NCBI GenBank assembly: GCA_938049385.1
Contig: CALIBQ010000057.1
Location: 1 to 61,802, forward strand
Source: an uncultured Anaerolineae bacterium
Lineage (GTDB): Bacteria; Chloroflexota; Anaerolineae; JACIWP01
Direction: 5' to 3'
DNA: 61,802 bases
The notes beneath the pieces are model-generated. The model did no database searches. It saw nothing but the letters and a program-made list of their open reading frames with translations, and was not told the DNA's origin. The position numbers were made by a program, and so were the translations under genes. Below, in pieces: positions 1 through 8,742 of this stretch. Position 1 is the stretch's first letter. The number at the start of each line of letters is the position of its first letter.

Positions 1-69
1 GACCAGCTCAAGCAGACGTGATCGTTGTTCCCCGGTCAGCTCGACTGCGTACACCTTGGGCCTGGGCAT
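1..69 (-). CDS. IS630-type transposase, N-terminal fragment (cut by window edge)
   Basis: The first 23 codons of a leftward gene are present and the rest lies outside the window. The peptide starts MPRPKVYAVELTGEQ and continues into a helix rich in Arg and Leu. This resembles the start of IS630-family transposases, which begin with a basic tail and a helix-turn-helix of the form LTxEERxxL. A strong Shine-Dalgarno (GGAGGGAAGG) ends six bases before the ATG. The family assignment rests on a short stretch and is tentative. The gene could also be another helix-turn-helix protein. Confidence 0.5.
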   Translation of the reverse strand, partial: MPRPKVYAVELTGEQRSRLLELV

Positions 70-152
70 GATTCCTTCCCTCCACATGAATGTCATGGAG
101 AGAAGGATACCGTATGAAACCAACGTGGTCAAGTACTAGCCCTGCCTGTAGG

Positions 153-182
153 ATATTATGCAATTTTGATTATACATGACAA
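153..182 (-). promoter_or_regulatory. Predicted sigma-70 promoter for the transposase-like gene
   Basis: On the minus strand a TTGTCA hexamer (177-182) is followed after 18 nt by TAATAT (153-158), in an AT-rich patch unlike the surrounding DNA. It lies about 85 bp upstream of the ATG at 69. The rest of 70-299 shows no gene. Confidence 0.4.
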
Positions 183-299
183 TAGGCATAAGGGCAAAAG
201 AGCGTCAGGGAACGCCATGAAACCATGGCACGCGGGAGAACCGGATAGGCTTGCACTCCATCGAGAGCGCCGGCCAGTCAGCAGTCACTTTCTGTCACC

Positions 300-1637
300 C
301 TAGCTCGCCGCAACAGGAAGGGTGAAGCGGAATATGCTCCCCTGCCCAACCGTGCTCTGCGCCCAGATTTCGCCGCCGTGCGCCTCTACCAGTTGTTTGG
401 CAATCGCCAATCCCAGGCCGACGCCGCCGGTCAGGCGCGAACGGGATTTGTCCACCCGATAGAAGCGGTCGAAGACAAAGGGCAGATGTTCTGGCGGGAT
501 GCCCTCGCCGGTATCCTTGACCGCCACGGTTACCCACTTTCCCTCGGCCCGCGCGGCAATATCAATCTCGCCGCCGGCCGGCGTGTGCATGATGGCGTTG
601 GACAGCAGGTTGCGCAGTACCTGTCCGATGCGCTCCGGGTCCACATCCACCAGCGGCAGGTCCGCCGGCACATCCACCCGCAGTGTCAGCCCTTTGCTTT
701 CCACCTGCCAGCCGAAGGCCTCCACGACGCGCTGGACGATCTCGTCCACTTTCACCGGCCGGCGCACCAGGTTGAGCTGGCCGGCCTCCGCCTGCGCAAG
801 CTCATGCAGGTCGGAAACAAGCCGATTCAGGAGCATAGTCTCCTCATAAAGGTTATCAATGAGGCCGGCGTCCGGTTGTATCAGCCCATCCCGCACCGCC
901 TCCAGGTATCCCCGCAGATTGGTGAGCGGCGTGCGTAGTTCATGCGCCACATCGCTGACCAGATTGCGGCGAAGCTGTTCCTGCATGGCCAGACTGCTGG
1001 CCATGGCGTTGAAGGCATGGGCGAGCTTGCCGATTTCGTCCTGCGAGTCCACCGGCACCCGCACCGAGAGATCACCCTTTTCCATGCGCTGGGCGGCCGC
1101 CGTCAGCCGCTCGATGGGACGCAGGATGCGGTCCGACATGCCCAGGATGACCAGGACCGCCACTGCGCCGGCGAAGAGCGCGCCGAACAAAATGGACCGG
1201 TTGACAGCCCGCAGGAAGGCCCGTTCCGCCTCACGGGGCTCAGTGGGCGGAATCATGTACAGGAAGCCCACCGGACGGCCGCCGGCCGTGATCTCAATGG
1301 CCGGCACCCGCCAGCGGCCGGCGGCCGATTTGCCGATCAGCGCGTTCTCCGAATCTGCCACGATGCGCCCTTCCGCGTCGGCCACCACCACCCGCATCCC
1401 ACTGATCTGCCCGATGCGCTCCACCTCGCTCTGCACCGCGCCCCAGCCCTGCCGCATATCGTAGGAGCGCGCCAGGAAGACCGCATAGCGGGCAAAGGGA
1501 ATAGGGCCTCCCCGCTCCACGTAGCGCTGGAACTCGCCGGTAGTGCGCCGGCCGGCCACCACCGCCGTGACCGATACCGCCACCAGCACCACCAGGATAA
1601 CAGCCATCAGCAAGCGCAGGCGCAGGCTATTCCACAT
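300..1637 (-). CDS. Sensor histidine kinase of a two-component system
   Basis: A 445-residue membrane sensor kinase that should autophosphorylate and pass phosphate to the response regulator encoded just upstream. Seen in order: membrane segment at about residues 7-28, an extracytoplasmic domain of roughly 120 residues, a second membrane segment at about 149-167, and a HAMP linker. The HisKA H-box AHELRTP follows with His232. The HATPase has its N-box around Asn347, the G1 box DTGEGI at 375-380 and GVGLGL at 405-410. I chose the ATG at 1637 (MWNSLRLRL), which overlaps the regulator stop by 11 nt as in translationally coupled pairs. The in-frame extension upstream has no kinase-like sequence. 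The gene ends an operon with an ABC efflux system, so an envelope or drug stress signal is a reasonable guess. The ligand is unknown. Confidence 0.93.
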   Translation of the reverse strand: MWNSLRLRLLMAVILVVLVAVSVTAVVAGRRTTGEFQRYVERGGPIPFARYAVFLARSYDMRQGWGAVQSEVERIGQISGMRVVVADAEGRIVADSENALIGKSAAGRWRVPAIEITAGGRPVGFLYMIPPTEPREAERAFLRAVNRSILFGALFAGAVAVLVILGMSDRILRPIERLTAAAQRMEKGDLSVRVPVDSQDEIGKLAHAFNAMASSLAMQEQLRRNLVSDVAHELRTPLTNLRGYLEAVRDGLIQPDAGLIDNLYEETMLLNRLVSDLHELAQAEAGQLNLVRRPVKVDEIVQRVVEAFGWQVESKGLTLRVDVPADLPLVDVDPERIGQVLRNLLSNAIMHTPAGGEIDIAARAEGKWVTVAVKDTGEGIPPEHLPFVFDRFYRVDKSRSRLTGGVGLGLAIAKQLVEAHGGEIWAQSTVGQGSIFRFTLPVAAS

Positions 1638-1962
1638 GTTCGCCCTCAAAGCGGTAGCCCACGCCGGGCACGGTGATGATGTAGCGCGGCCGGCGCGGCT
1701 CCGGCTCAATCTTGCGGCGGAGATTCATGATGTGTACATCCACCGTCCGCTCTAATCCCTCATAATCGTACCCGAAGGCGCGCTCCAGCAGTTCGACACG
1801 GCGGAAAGCGCGTCCCGGCTCCTGTGCCATTGCCGCCAGGATGCGAAATTCTGTCGGCGTCAGATTTACCACATTCCCGCGCAGACGCACCTCATGCCGC
1901 ACCAGGCTGATTTCCAGCTCTCCGAAGCGCATGTCCTGGGGCGGCTCTTGCTCCCCTTCCAC
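1627..1962 (-). CDS. Response regulator, C-terminal winged-helix part (frameshifted gene)
   Basis: DNA-binding half of an OmpR/PhoB-type response regulator. It has the typical Trans_reg_C sequence: [17 protein letters not shown], then [16 protein letters not shown] and the closing wing [10 protein letters not shown]. The receiver half lies directly upstream in another frame (1892-2317). Joining them at about 1974-1981 restores a 230-residue protein, the normal length for the family. The break sits in an alternating GC tract where two bases appear to be missing. The intact gene would run 1627-2317. It overlaps the kinase start by 11 nt and would regulate this locus. A sequence error is more likely than decay. 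Confidence 0.85.
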   Translation of the reverse strand: MEGEQEPPQDMRFGELEISLVRHEVRLRGNVVNLTPTEFRILAAMAQEPGRAFRRVELLERAFGYDYEGLERTVDVHIMNLRRKIEPEPRRPRYIITVPGVGYRFEGEHVE

Positions 1963-2317
1963 ACGCCGCAGGATGGCGCACGCGCGCCACCAGCTCGCGC
2001 GGGTTGAAAGGCTTGGTCAGGTAGTCGTCCGCTCCGACGTCGAAGCCGCGCAGTTTATCCTCGTCGGAAGCGCGGGCGGTCAGCATGAGGATGGGGACAT
2101 CGGACTCGTCGCGCACCAGTCGGCATACATCCATGCCGTCCAGCCCCGGCAGCATCAGGTCCAGCACAATCAGGTCTGGCTTCTTCTCTCGTGCCATCTC
2201 CAACGCCTGATTGCCGTCGTAAGCGGCCAGCACGCGATAGCCCTCCCGCTTCAGGTACAGCGAGACGATTTCCACGATTTTCGGGTCGTCATCCACTACC
2301 AAAATGCTCTTGTGCAT
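1892..2317 (-). CDS. Response regulator, N-terminal receiver part (frameshifted gene)
   Basis: Receiver domain of the same OmpR-type regulator. It starts MHKSILVVDDDPKI. The acidic pair is at 10-11, the phospho-accepting Asp53 is in VLDLMLPG, Thr80 is in LMLTAR and Lys102 is in LTKPFNPREL, so all key receiver residues are present. After about residue 114 the frame leaves the family sequence and runs into an unrelated tail. The true continuation, beginning [12 protein letters not shown], is in the frame of the 1627-1962 piece. Only 12 nt separate this gene from the degenerate receiver gene upstream, which indicates co-transcription. Confidence 0.85.
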   Translation of the reverse strand: MHKSILVVDDDPKIVEIVSLYLKREGYRVLAAYDGNQALEMAREKKPDLIVLDLMLPGLDGMDVCRLVRDESDVPILMLTARASDEDKLRGFDVGADDYLTKPFNPRELVARVRHPAACGRGARAAPGHALRRAGNQPGAA

Positions 2318-2329
2318 ACCGCTTTACAC

Positions 2330-2659
2330 CTATGGTGTAGAACGTGGTTTGCCGGCGCGGCGCAGGAGCGCCTGGATGCGCGCCGCTACCTCCCTCTCGC
2401 TGATGCCCAGCTTCTGCGCGTCATCCGCGCCGGCACTCAGCGCGCTCAGCACTTCCGCATCACCGCCGCCCGGCACCATCGCCAGGATACGAGCGGGACT
2501 GCGCCGGCGCAGTGCCTGGTACAACTGCGGACAGACATTCCCACACACGAGGAACAAGGCGATATCCGCCAATTCCTCCGCCGGCAAATGATCCACGCTG
2601 GCGTTCAGCCGGCGCACCTGAAAGCCGGCCTCCTGCAGTGTCAGGAACAGCGTTTGCAT
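2330..2659 (-). CDS. Degenerate receiver-like protein
   Basis: About 109 residues with the alpha/beta layout of a CheY-like receiver: a helix-strand start MQTLFLTLQEAGFQV, a hydrophobic strand where the phospho-Asp should be, then ILAMVPGGGDAEVLSALSAGADD and a closing helix. The phosphorylatable Asp is replaced (strand ADIALFLVCG), and the Lys loop is KLGIS instead of KPF. It therefore probably cannot be phosphorylated in the usual way and may act as a pseudo-receiver or partner. The ATG at 2659 follows a GAGGGGTG ribosome site. The frame is open further upstream, with possible starts at 2857 or 2875 next to the permease stop, but that extension is Arg-rich and unlike any domain. It lies between the efflux genes and the two-component genes. 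Confidence 0.6.
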   Translation of the reverse strand: MQTLFLTLQEAGFQVRRLNASVDHLPAEELADIALFLVCGNVCPQLYQALRRRSPARILAMVPGGGDAEVLSALSAGADDAQKLGISEREVAARIQALLRRAGKPRSTP

Positions 2660-2871
2660 CGGGCACCCCTCTATTGTAACCAGGCCAATAACCGCCGGCA
2701 AGCCGGGAGCGCCCTGGCGAGGGATTTCCCCGCCGCTCGCGCCGGCTTCCTTCGGTTCCTGCCGCCGCGCGCGTCGGAATCGGCCTATGGTCCTGCAAAC
2801 CCAGGCCAGGGTTCGGGCGACAGCATGCTGTCGCTCGAACCCTGTTGTCGTGCCCATTCCCTCACTCCTGC

Positions 2872-4095
<1,224 letters not shown>

Positions 4096-4108
4096 GGCTC
4101 TACCTCCT

Positions 4109-5788
4109 TCAGCGGCCGGCCGGCGTTCCAGGTGGAGGTCCGCCGGCTTCCGGTCCCATCATCATGCGCATCTGGCCAAAGATATTCGACTGGCCGGCGC
4201 TCATCTGCACCACCACGCGGTCCCCCTCGTTCAACCCACGCACCACCTGCACATACGTCCCATCGCTCAGCCCAACCTCCACCGGCACCGCCACCGCCTC
4301 GCCGTTCCCAGCCTCCACCAGCACCTGATACGCACCGCTCACCCTCTGCAGCGCCAGCGCCGGCACCAACAACGCATCCCTCACCTGCCCCACCTGGATC
4401 ACCACATTCGCCGTCATCCCCACCAGCAAGGGCTGTCCCTCCACCCCCTCCAGACGAATGGGCACACTGTACACCGTCACCCCTCCCTGCAGTTCCCCCC
4501 GCAGGGGCACCTCCTTCACCTGCCCGCGAAACTCCTTCCCAGGCAACGCATCAAAGGTTACAATGGCCGGCTGACCCACCCGCACCTGCCGAATCACCGT
4601 CTCATCCACCGACGCCACCACCTCCAGCTCCCCCAGGTCCGCCAGCACCAACACCACCGTGTTGGCAGAAATCCGATCCCCCTGATCCACGTGCACCGCC
4701 AGCACCGTCCCGTCGAACGGCGCCACCAGCTTCGTCCCCTCCAGCGCCCGCTGGGCCTCCTGCAGCGCCAGCCGCTTCCTCTCCACATCCGCCCGGGCGC
4801 TTGCCAGCTTCGCCTCGTCAGGGCCTTGCACCAGCTCGTCGCGGTCCTGCCGCGCCTTCCGCAGGGCCACCTCCACCTCCTGCACCGCCAGCCGCGCCTG
4901 CGCCACCGCCAGCGCATCCCCGCCAGCACGCCCCTCCACTAACGCCTCCTCCGCCTCAGCCAGAGCCTTCTGGGCCTGGGAGACGGCCAGCGCCGCCGAC
5001 TGCAGGGAGAGCTGATGCTGGGACTGATACAATGCAAGATTGGCCTGCAGTTCGCCGAGCTTCTCCTGGGCGGTCGCCAACTCCTGTGTCTGTTCCAGGT
5101 TGGCTTTGCCTTTGGAGACCAGGGCTTCCAGGTCTCGGATGCGGCGTTGGTACCAGTTCACGGCGTACTGCAAATCGCGTATATTTTTGGCCAGCGACTC
5201 ATGCTCGGCCAAGGTCTGCTGGAGCTGAGCGATCTGCAGGTTCAGCCGGGCGCTCTCCACGTTCCGTTCCAGTTTGGCAAGGTCCGGCGACTGGATGGAC
5301 GCTAGCTCCGCTTTGGCCTGTTCGAGCTGGACCTGGGCTTTGGCGACCGCCAGCTCCGCCTGCGCGACCTCCAGCTCCGTCGCCGGCGCCTCCAGCTCCT
5401 TCAGCGTCTCCTCCGCCGCCTGTAACGCCGCCCGCGCCTCCTCCAGCGCCTGCTCGTACGGCGTCGGGTCGATCGCCGCCAGCACTTCGCCGGCCTTCAC
5501 CTCCTGCCCCGCCTTGACCCTCAGCTCCTTCAGCTCCGCCGTCCCGCTCATGCGCTCAAAAACCATCTCCACCTGCCGCACCGCCTGCAGTTGTCCCACC
5601 ACACTGACCGCCGCCGTCAGATCGCCGCGCCTCACCTCCACCACCTGCGTATACACCCCGCTGGCCGAGGTGCTACTGCTCCCTTTCGGCGACACCCAGC
5701 TCTGATACGCCCAGAACCCGCCGGCAGCCAGCAGGATAACCAGGCCGGCAATCCATAACGCCCGCTTGATACCCAGTTTCATCTGCAC
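4109..5788 (-). CDS. MacA-like periplasmic adaptor (HlyD/RND membrane-fusion family)
   Basis: A 559-residue membrane-anchored adaptor that couples the permease to the cell exterior. It has an N-terminal membrane anchor at about 8-27 and a first lipoyl half-motif around 60-110 (VKAGQEVKAGEVLAAIDPTP). A very long coiled coil, roughly 110-340, is rich in Ala, Glu, Leu and Gln. The second lipoyl half is VAPFDGTVLAVHVDQGDRI and a beta-barrel/membrane-proximal domain follows. The coiled coil is longer than in classical MacA (total about 370 residues), as often seen in Gram-positive and Chloroflexota homologues. The C-terminus is Gly/Pro-rich. It is 9 nt from the DUF5666-like gene upstream and 13 nt from the permease gene downstream, so they are one operon. 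Confidence 0.92.
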   Translation of the reverse strand: MQMKLGIKRALWIAGLVILLAAGGFWAYQSWVSPKGSSSTSASGVYTQVVEVRRGDLTAAVSVVGQLQAVRQVEMVFERMSGTAELKELRVKAGQEVKAGEVLAAIDPTPYEQALEEARAALQAAEETLKELEAPATELEVAQAELAVAKAQVQLEQAKAELASIQSPDLAKLERNVESARLNLQIAQLQQTLAEHESLAKNIRDLQYAVNWYQRRIRDLEALVSKGKANLEQTQELATAQEKLGELQANLALYQSQHQLSLQSAALAVSQAQKALAEAEEALVEGRAGGDALAVAQARLAVQEVEVALRKARQDRDELVQGPDEAKLASARADVERKRLALQEAQRALEGTKLVAPFDGTVLAVHVDQGDRISANTVVLVLADLGELEVVASVDETVIRQVRVGQPAIVTFDALPGKEFRGQVKEVPLRGELQGGVTVYSVPIRLEGVEGQPLLVGMTANVVIQVGQVRDALLVPALALQRVSGAYQVLVEAGNGEAVAVPVEVGLSDGTYVQVVRGLNEGDRVVVQMSAGQSNIFGQMRMMMGPEAGGPPPGTPAGR

Positions 5789-5797
5789 ACCCCCATA

Positions 5798-6262
5798 TCA
5801 CTGCCCGCCGGCCGTTCCCGGAACGTTTGGCGCGCCAAAGCCCAGCCGTCCTGCCGGCACCACCTGAACAGAACGCGCTGTGATGGTGCCGTCCTGCTCC
5901 TGGGCGCCGGAGACCATTACCGACTCGCCGCTCTGCAGATCGGTCACAGCCGCGGAGACCGTTTTCTCAATCAGGGTAGTATCGGTCACCCGCACCCGCA
6001 CCTGACTGCCGTTGTTATCCTTCACCACCAGGGTGCCGTTCTCCCCCACCTCCTCAATGGTGCCGAAGACCATGCCGCGGCCCTGAAACTGCTGGGCCCC
6101 TGGCGTACCTTGGGCGAACGGCATACCCCGCTGTCTGGCAGCGCGCAAGGCGGCCTGCGCCTGGCTCCTGCCGTACAGCGTGCCGGCGTAAAAACTGCCG
6201 CCGGCCGCGATAATCAACACCAGAAGGGCGATAATCCACTGCGCGGTACGGTTCAGCCTCAT
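5798..6262 (-). CDS. Membrane-anchored DUF5666-like protein
   Basis: A 154-residue protein with one N-terminal membrane anchor (IIALLVLIIAAGGSFYAG). A Gln/Gly-rich spacer and a small beta-rich domain follow: FGTIEEVGENGTLVVKDNNG, then VTDLQSGESVMVSGAQEQDG. That alternation of strand and turn is typical of the DUF5666 OB-like domain. It most likely faces the outside of the membrane. It sits between the ABC ATPase and the adaptor, and similar small proteins are common in such efflux operons, but its role is unknown. The ATG follows a GGAGG site on the minus strand. Confidence 0.75.
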   Translation of the reverse strand: MRLNRTAQWIIALLVLIIAAGGSFYAGTLYGRSQAQAALRAARQRGMPFAQGTPGAQQFQGRGMVFGTIEEVGENGTLVVKDNNGSQVRVRVTDTTLIEKTVSAAVTDLQSGESVMVSGAQEQDGTITARSVQVVPAGRLGFGAPNVPGTAGGQ

Positions 6263-6285
6263 CTTCTGCTCCTCCTTACGATGTG

Positions 6286-6696
6286 TCAGGATTGGACAAC
6301 CGCCGGCTCTTCCTCCAACAGCCAGCGGGGGTTCTGCACCGGTTCATCCGCCGCAATCAGGCCATCCTGCATGCGCACCACCCGGCGCGTATGCCGGGCG
6401 ATATCCGCGTCATGCGTCACAATCACAATGGTAATGCCGCGTTCGGCGTTCAACTGCTGGAAAATGCGCATGATCTCGCGGCCGGCCTTTGAATCCAGGT
6501 TGCCGGTCGGTTCGTCCGCCAGGATGATGCTGGGATCATTCACCAGAGCGCGGGCAATGGCCACACGTTGTTGCTCACCGCCGGATAGCTCATTCGGGCG
6601 GTGATGAATTCGGTCGCCCAGTCCCACCAGCTCCAAGGCGGCGATACAGCGCTTCCGCCCGTTGGTAACGCCGGCGTATATCAACGGCAGTTCCAC
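6286..6696 (-). CDS. ABC transporter ATPase, C-terminal part (frameshifted gene)
   Basis: C-terminal half of a MacB/LolD-type ATPase. It has the ABC signature [15 protein letters not shown], Walker [13 protein letters not shown] and the H-loop [11 protein letters not shown]. The first half, including Walker A, is in another frame at 6681-7019. The break is at about 6757-6766, in a run of A on the coding strand. Adding one A restores [14 protein letters not shown] and a protein of about 244 residues, normal for this family. It would power the permease and adaptor encoded downstream. With all catalytic motifs intact, I read the break as a probable sequence error. Confidence 0.85.
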   Translation of the reverse strand: MELPLIYAGVTNGRKRCIAALELVGLGDRIHHRPNELSGGEQQRVAIARALVNDPSIILADEPTGNLDSKAGREIMRIFQQLNAERGITIVIVTHDADIARHTRRVVRMQDGLIAADEPVQNPRWLLEEEPAVVQS

Positions 6697-7019
6697 GTTC
6701 GCCAGCGCCGACAGGCGGGGGAGAAGGTTATAGGTCTGGAAGACGAAGCCGATTTTCTTATTTTGCGGATATGGGCCAGCGCGTTATCATCCAGCCGGCT
6801 CACCTCCTGCCCATCCAGGATATAGGTGCCGGAGGTGGGGCGGTCCAAACAGCCTAGGATGTTCATCAGCGTGGACTTGCCGGACCCCGAGGGACCCATG
6901 ATGGCCGCCAGCTCACCGGGAAAGACCCGCAGGGAGACCCCCCGCAGGGCCGGCACCTCGATGCTTCCCATGCGGTAAATCTTCACTACATTCCGCACAT
7001 CTATGACCGGTTGTTCCAT
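6681..7019 (-). CDS. ABC transporter ATPase, N-terminal part (frameshifted gene)
   Basis: N-terminal half of the same ATPase. The start is [18 protein letters not shown]. Walker A is [20 protein letters not shown], and the [15 protein letters not shown] segment leads to the Q-loop. After HIRK the frame leaves the family sequence just before the Q-loop, which is recovered in the frame of 6286-6696. A Shine-Dalgarno AGGAG lies ahead of the ATG at 7019. It is the first gene of the efflux operon, since a strong hairpin (7050-7080) separates it from the gene upstream. Confidence 0.85.
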   Translation of the reverse strand: MEQPVIDVRNVVKIYRMGSIEVPALRGVSLRVFPGELAAIMGPSGSGKSTLMNILGCLDRPTSGTYILDGQEVSRLDDNALAHIRKIRKSASSSRPITFSPACRRWRTWNCR

Positions 7020-7049
7020 TGCCCTGCTCTCCTCCTTCGTGTACTACAA

Positions 7050-7080
7050 GAGGAGGGGAACCAATGATGTTCCCCTCCTC
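7050..7080 (-). terminator. Hairpin between DUF2680 gene and efflux operon
   Basis: Perfect 12-bp inverted repeat GAGGAGGGGAAC / GTTCCCCTCCTC with a 7-nt loop. On the minus strand it is followed by a weak TTGT tract. It probably terminates or attenuates transcription from the gene at 7136-7702. Confidence 0.6.
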
Positions 7081-7135
7081 GCCCAGACGCCCACTGGCGC
7101 CGGTATGGTCATCGCGGGTTCCCCGGCTCAGGAGC

Positions 7136-7702
7136 TTACAGCGAGAGGCCTGCGCCGCTGAAGAAGCGGAGCCTCAGCCGGCTGGGAGTAGTGGTCGTCG
7201 AGTTATCCTGCAGTTCCAGACCACCCATGCCGCGGCCCCAGCGGCCGTGACCCCAGCGGCCAGGCAGATACCCCTTCTCCAGTCCCTCTAACAGCCAGTT
7301 CGCCTCATCCTGAGAAATTCGTCCTTCTTCCACCGCTTTGTTGATGGCGTCCTTCATGGCCTGCACCCGGGCGGCCTGCGCGGCTTCCTGGACCTTGCTG
7401 ATGTCCACACCCTGGGCATCAGCGATTTCCTGCAGGGTCTTGCCGCTGTGAAGCTGTTCGAAGAGCTGAGTTGGTGTGAGGTTCAGCGCTTCTGCAACGG
7501 CGTCAAACACCGTCCAGTTGCCTCCCCAGCATCCGAACCCGAAGCCCCGCCCCCAACCCTTGCCCAGGAGGGGCGCCGGCGTCGTTGGGGTGCTCGGGGC
7601 CGGCGTGGGGGTCTGCGCAAAGACCGTGCCGACCAGCACCAGGCTGGCCAGTGCCATCACCGCCAGCACACTGATCACCAGGATCGTTCGTCGTTTCGTC
7701 AT
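7136..7702 (-). CDS. Secreted DUF2680-like protein
   Basis: A 188-residue exported protein. The signal peptide spans about residues 1-30 (ILVISVLAVMALASLVLVG, cleavage near VFAQT). A short Thr/Pro linker follows, then a Gly/Trp-rich patch and a helical domain AVAEALNLTPTQLFEQLHSG...LQEIADAQGVD. That domain is characteristic of DUF2680-type proteins that are frequent in Chloroflexota. The C-terminal EGRISQDEANWLLEGLEKGY motif belongs to the same family. The ATG at 7702 was chosen because AAAGGAGG sits five bases before it; a GTG two codons upstream overlaps that site. The function is not known. It is next to but probably not in the efflux operon. Confidence 0.8.
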   Translation of the reverse strand: MTKRRTILVISVLAVMALASLVLVGTVFAQTPTPAPSTPTTPAPLLGKGWGRGFGFGCWGGNWTVFDAVAEALNLTPTQLFEQLHSGKTLQEIADAQGVDISKVQEAAQAARVQAMKDAINKAVEEGRISQDEANWLLEGLEKGYLPGRWGHGRWGRGMGGLELQDNSTTTTPSRLRLRFFSGAGLSL

Positions 7703-7843
7703 CCACACCTCCTTTCTATGAAAGGGCTTTTGATATTCCGCCGGGAGTGCACCCGCGCAGTGTATATTGTAGCAGGGGGCTGTTAAGATTTGATGAAGAT
7801 GGGGTCAAACTTCGATTGAGTTTCGCGGTGAGTTGGGGGAAAG

Positions 7844-7876
7844 AGATGACAGTCGCTTGGTAGGCGGCTGTCATCT
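7844..7876 (-). terminator. Terminator hairpin downstream of the ferredoxin gene
   Basis: Inverted repeat AGATGACAG / CTGTCATCT, extended by CGC/GCG inside. On the minus strand it is followed by CTTTCCCCC. It sits seven bases past the ferredoxin stop codon. Confidence 0.6.
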
Positions 7877-7883
7877 GGGGAGC

Positions 7884-8108
7884 TCACGGCCGGCGCGGCC
7901 CGATGGCGCCGGCAGGGCAGGCCGGCGCACAGACCAGACAGCCGAAACAGCGGCCGGCATCAATCATCGGCGCTTCCCCGGGGTCGAGCTGGACAATGGC
8001 CTTGGTCCGGCAGACGGCACGCGCCGCGCAGCGCCGGCAGGCCCGACATCGTCCCAAATCCACCACCGGGATATCCTTTTCCTGCGCGTTCCAGCGCCAC
8101 GTGCTCAT
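7884..8108 (-). CDS. Small 2x[4Fe-4S] ferredoxin-type protein
   Basis: A 74-residue electron carrier with two cysteine clusters: CRACRRCAARAVC, an irregular first cluster, and CFGCLVCAPACPAGAI, a classic CxxCxxCxxxCP. Together they suggest two [4Fe-4S] centres, the first with an atypical fourth ligand spacing. The ATG at 8108 follows GGAGGG by nine bases. The reading frame is open upstream but that part overlaps the promoter. It is a single-gene unit: own promoter (8175-8203), an operator-like repeat (8146-8169) and a terminator (7844-7876). The redox partner is unknown. Confidence 0.85.
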   Translation of the reverse strand: MSTWRWNAQEKDIPVVDLGRCRACRRCAARAVCRTKAIVQLDPGEAPMIDAGRCFGCLVCAPACPAGAIGPRRP

Positions 8109-8145
8109 CGGACCGCCCTCCAGAGTGCCTTGACACATCCTTTGA

Positions 8146-8169
8146 TATAGGGTATACTGGTATAGGGTA
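8146..8169. promoter_or_regulatory. Operator-like repeat just downstream of the ferredoxin promoter
   Basis: Two direct copies of TATAGGGTA (8146-8154 and 8161-8169) flank a perfect palindrome TATAC-TG-GTATA (8153-8164). It lies over or just after the expected transcription start, the position of a repressor site. The cognate regulator is unknown. Confidence 0.5.
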
Positions 8170-8174
8170 ACCAT

Positions 8175-8203
8175 ATTGTAATCCTTTTCCTACATCTTGT
8201 CAA
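8175..8203 (-). promoter_or_regulatory. Sigma-70 promoter of the ferredoxin gene
   Basis: Minus-strand TTGACA (8198-8203), 17-nt spacer, TACAAT (8175-8180). It is a near-consensus promoter about 67 bp upstream of the ATG at 8108. Confidence 0.75.
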
Positions 8204-8229
8204 GCACATTGTGTGGGGGCGTAGAAAGG

Positions 8230-8449
8230 GTCCAAACATACCATACTGTGGAAGCGGCCTGGCGGCGGAAGCCCCGGCAACAACTGCGAAGTCGGCGCAG
8301 GCCGACTTCGCAGGCAAAGCCGCAGTTTCAACTGCCAGGCGATGAGCTTCGCCAGGCGCATCAGCGCCTGGCTCACGGTGCCAAGCCCCTGCGGGGCTTC
8401 GCTTCCTAAGCCGGCGGCTTCCAGCCGCCGGCGAACTTCCGACAAGCGG
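8230..8449. repeat. Dispersed intergenic mosaic repeat, copy A (modules 1 and 2)
   Basis: The longest copy of a repeat family found in six intergenic gaps of this window. Module 1 (about 8230-8343) has AACTGCGAAG, a hairpin GCGAAGTCGGC-GCAG-GCCGACTTCGC and CCGCAGTTTCAACTGCCAGG. Module 2 (about 8344-8449) has AAGCCCC-TGC-GGGGCTT and a GCCGGCGGCT/AGCCGCCGGC hairpin. It fills most of the 445-base gap 8109-8553. Open frames here are low-complexity and not genes. Confidence 0.75.
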
Positions 8450-8553
8450 GCGGCCGACCTTCTGGGCCAAGCCGAGAGCGGCTAGGAGCGAAAGCAGCCC
8501 GGGGTATGGGGGAGGCACTCAAAACTCTTCTCACTGCTTCTTGCGGAGGTCCC

Positions 8554-8742
8554 ATGAACGATGCGGAGCGCGAACAGCGCATTGCAGAACTACAGCATCA
8601 GCTCGAAGAACTGCGCCGGCGCTGGCCCAAACATTCCGTGCCGCCGGCACTGCACCGTGAGCTGGAAGAGCTGGAGGATGAGCTGGAGAGGCTGTTGAAC
8701 GAGAGGGATGCGCCGGCTAGGTCGTCCGGCGCTCCACGATGA
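8554..8742 (+). CDS. Small coiled-coil protein of unknown function
   Basis: A 62-residue, highly charged, almost entirely helical protein, starting MNDAEREQRIAELQHQLEEL. Heptad-like Leu spacing is interrupted once by a WPKHSVPP turn, so two antiparallel helices are likely. The ATG at 8554 is preceded by GGAGGTCCC. Similar short proteins are, as far as I recall, frequent in Chloroflexota genomes and are sometimes mislabelled as histidine kinases. There is no catalytic motif. Its 3' end overlaps the convergent RNase Z gene by 26 nt. Confidence 0.65.
   Translation: MNDAEREQRIAELQHQLEELRRRWPKHSVPPALHRELEELEDELERLLNERDAPARSSGAPR

Noticed and set aside
8197..8445. Small open frames with CAKSACADFA-like peptides
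   Set aside because: They read through the dispersed repeat; the same peptides appear at other repeat copies (for example near 26760) and have no ribosome sites.
8230..8449. CRISPR-like array
   Set aside because: The repeats are scattered singly over 53 kb, vary in length, and are hairpin mosaics. There is no regular spacer pattern or cas gene.
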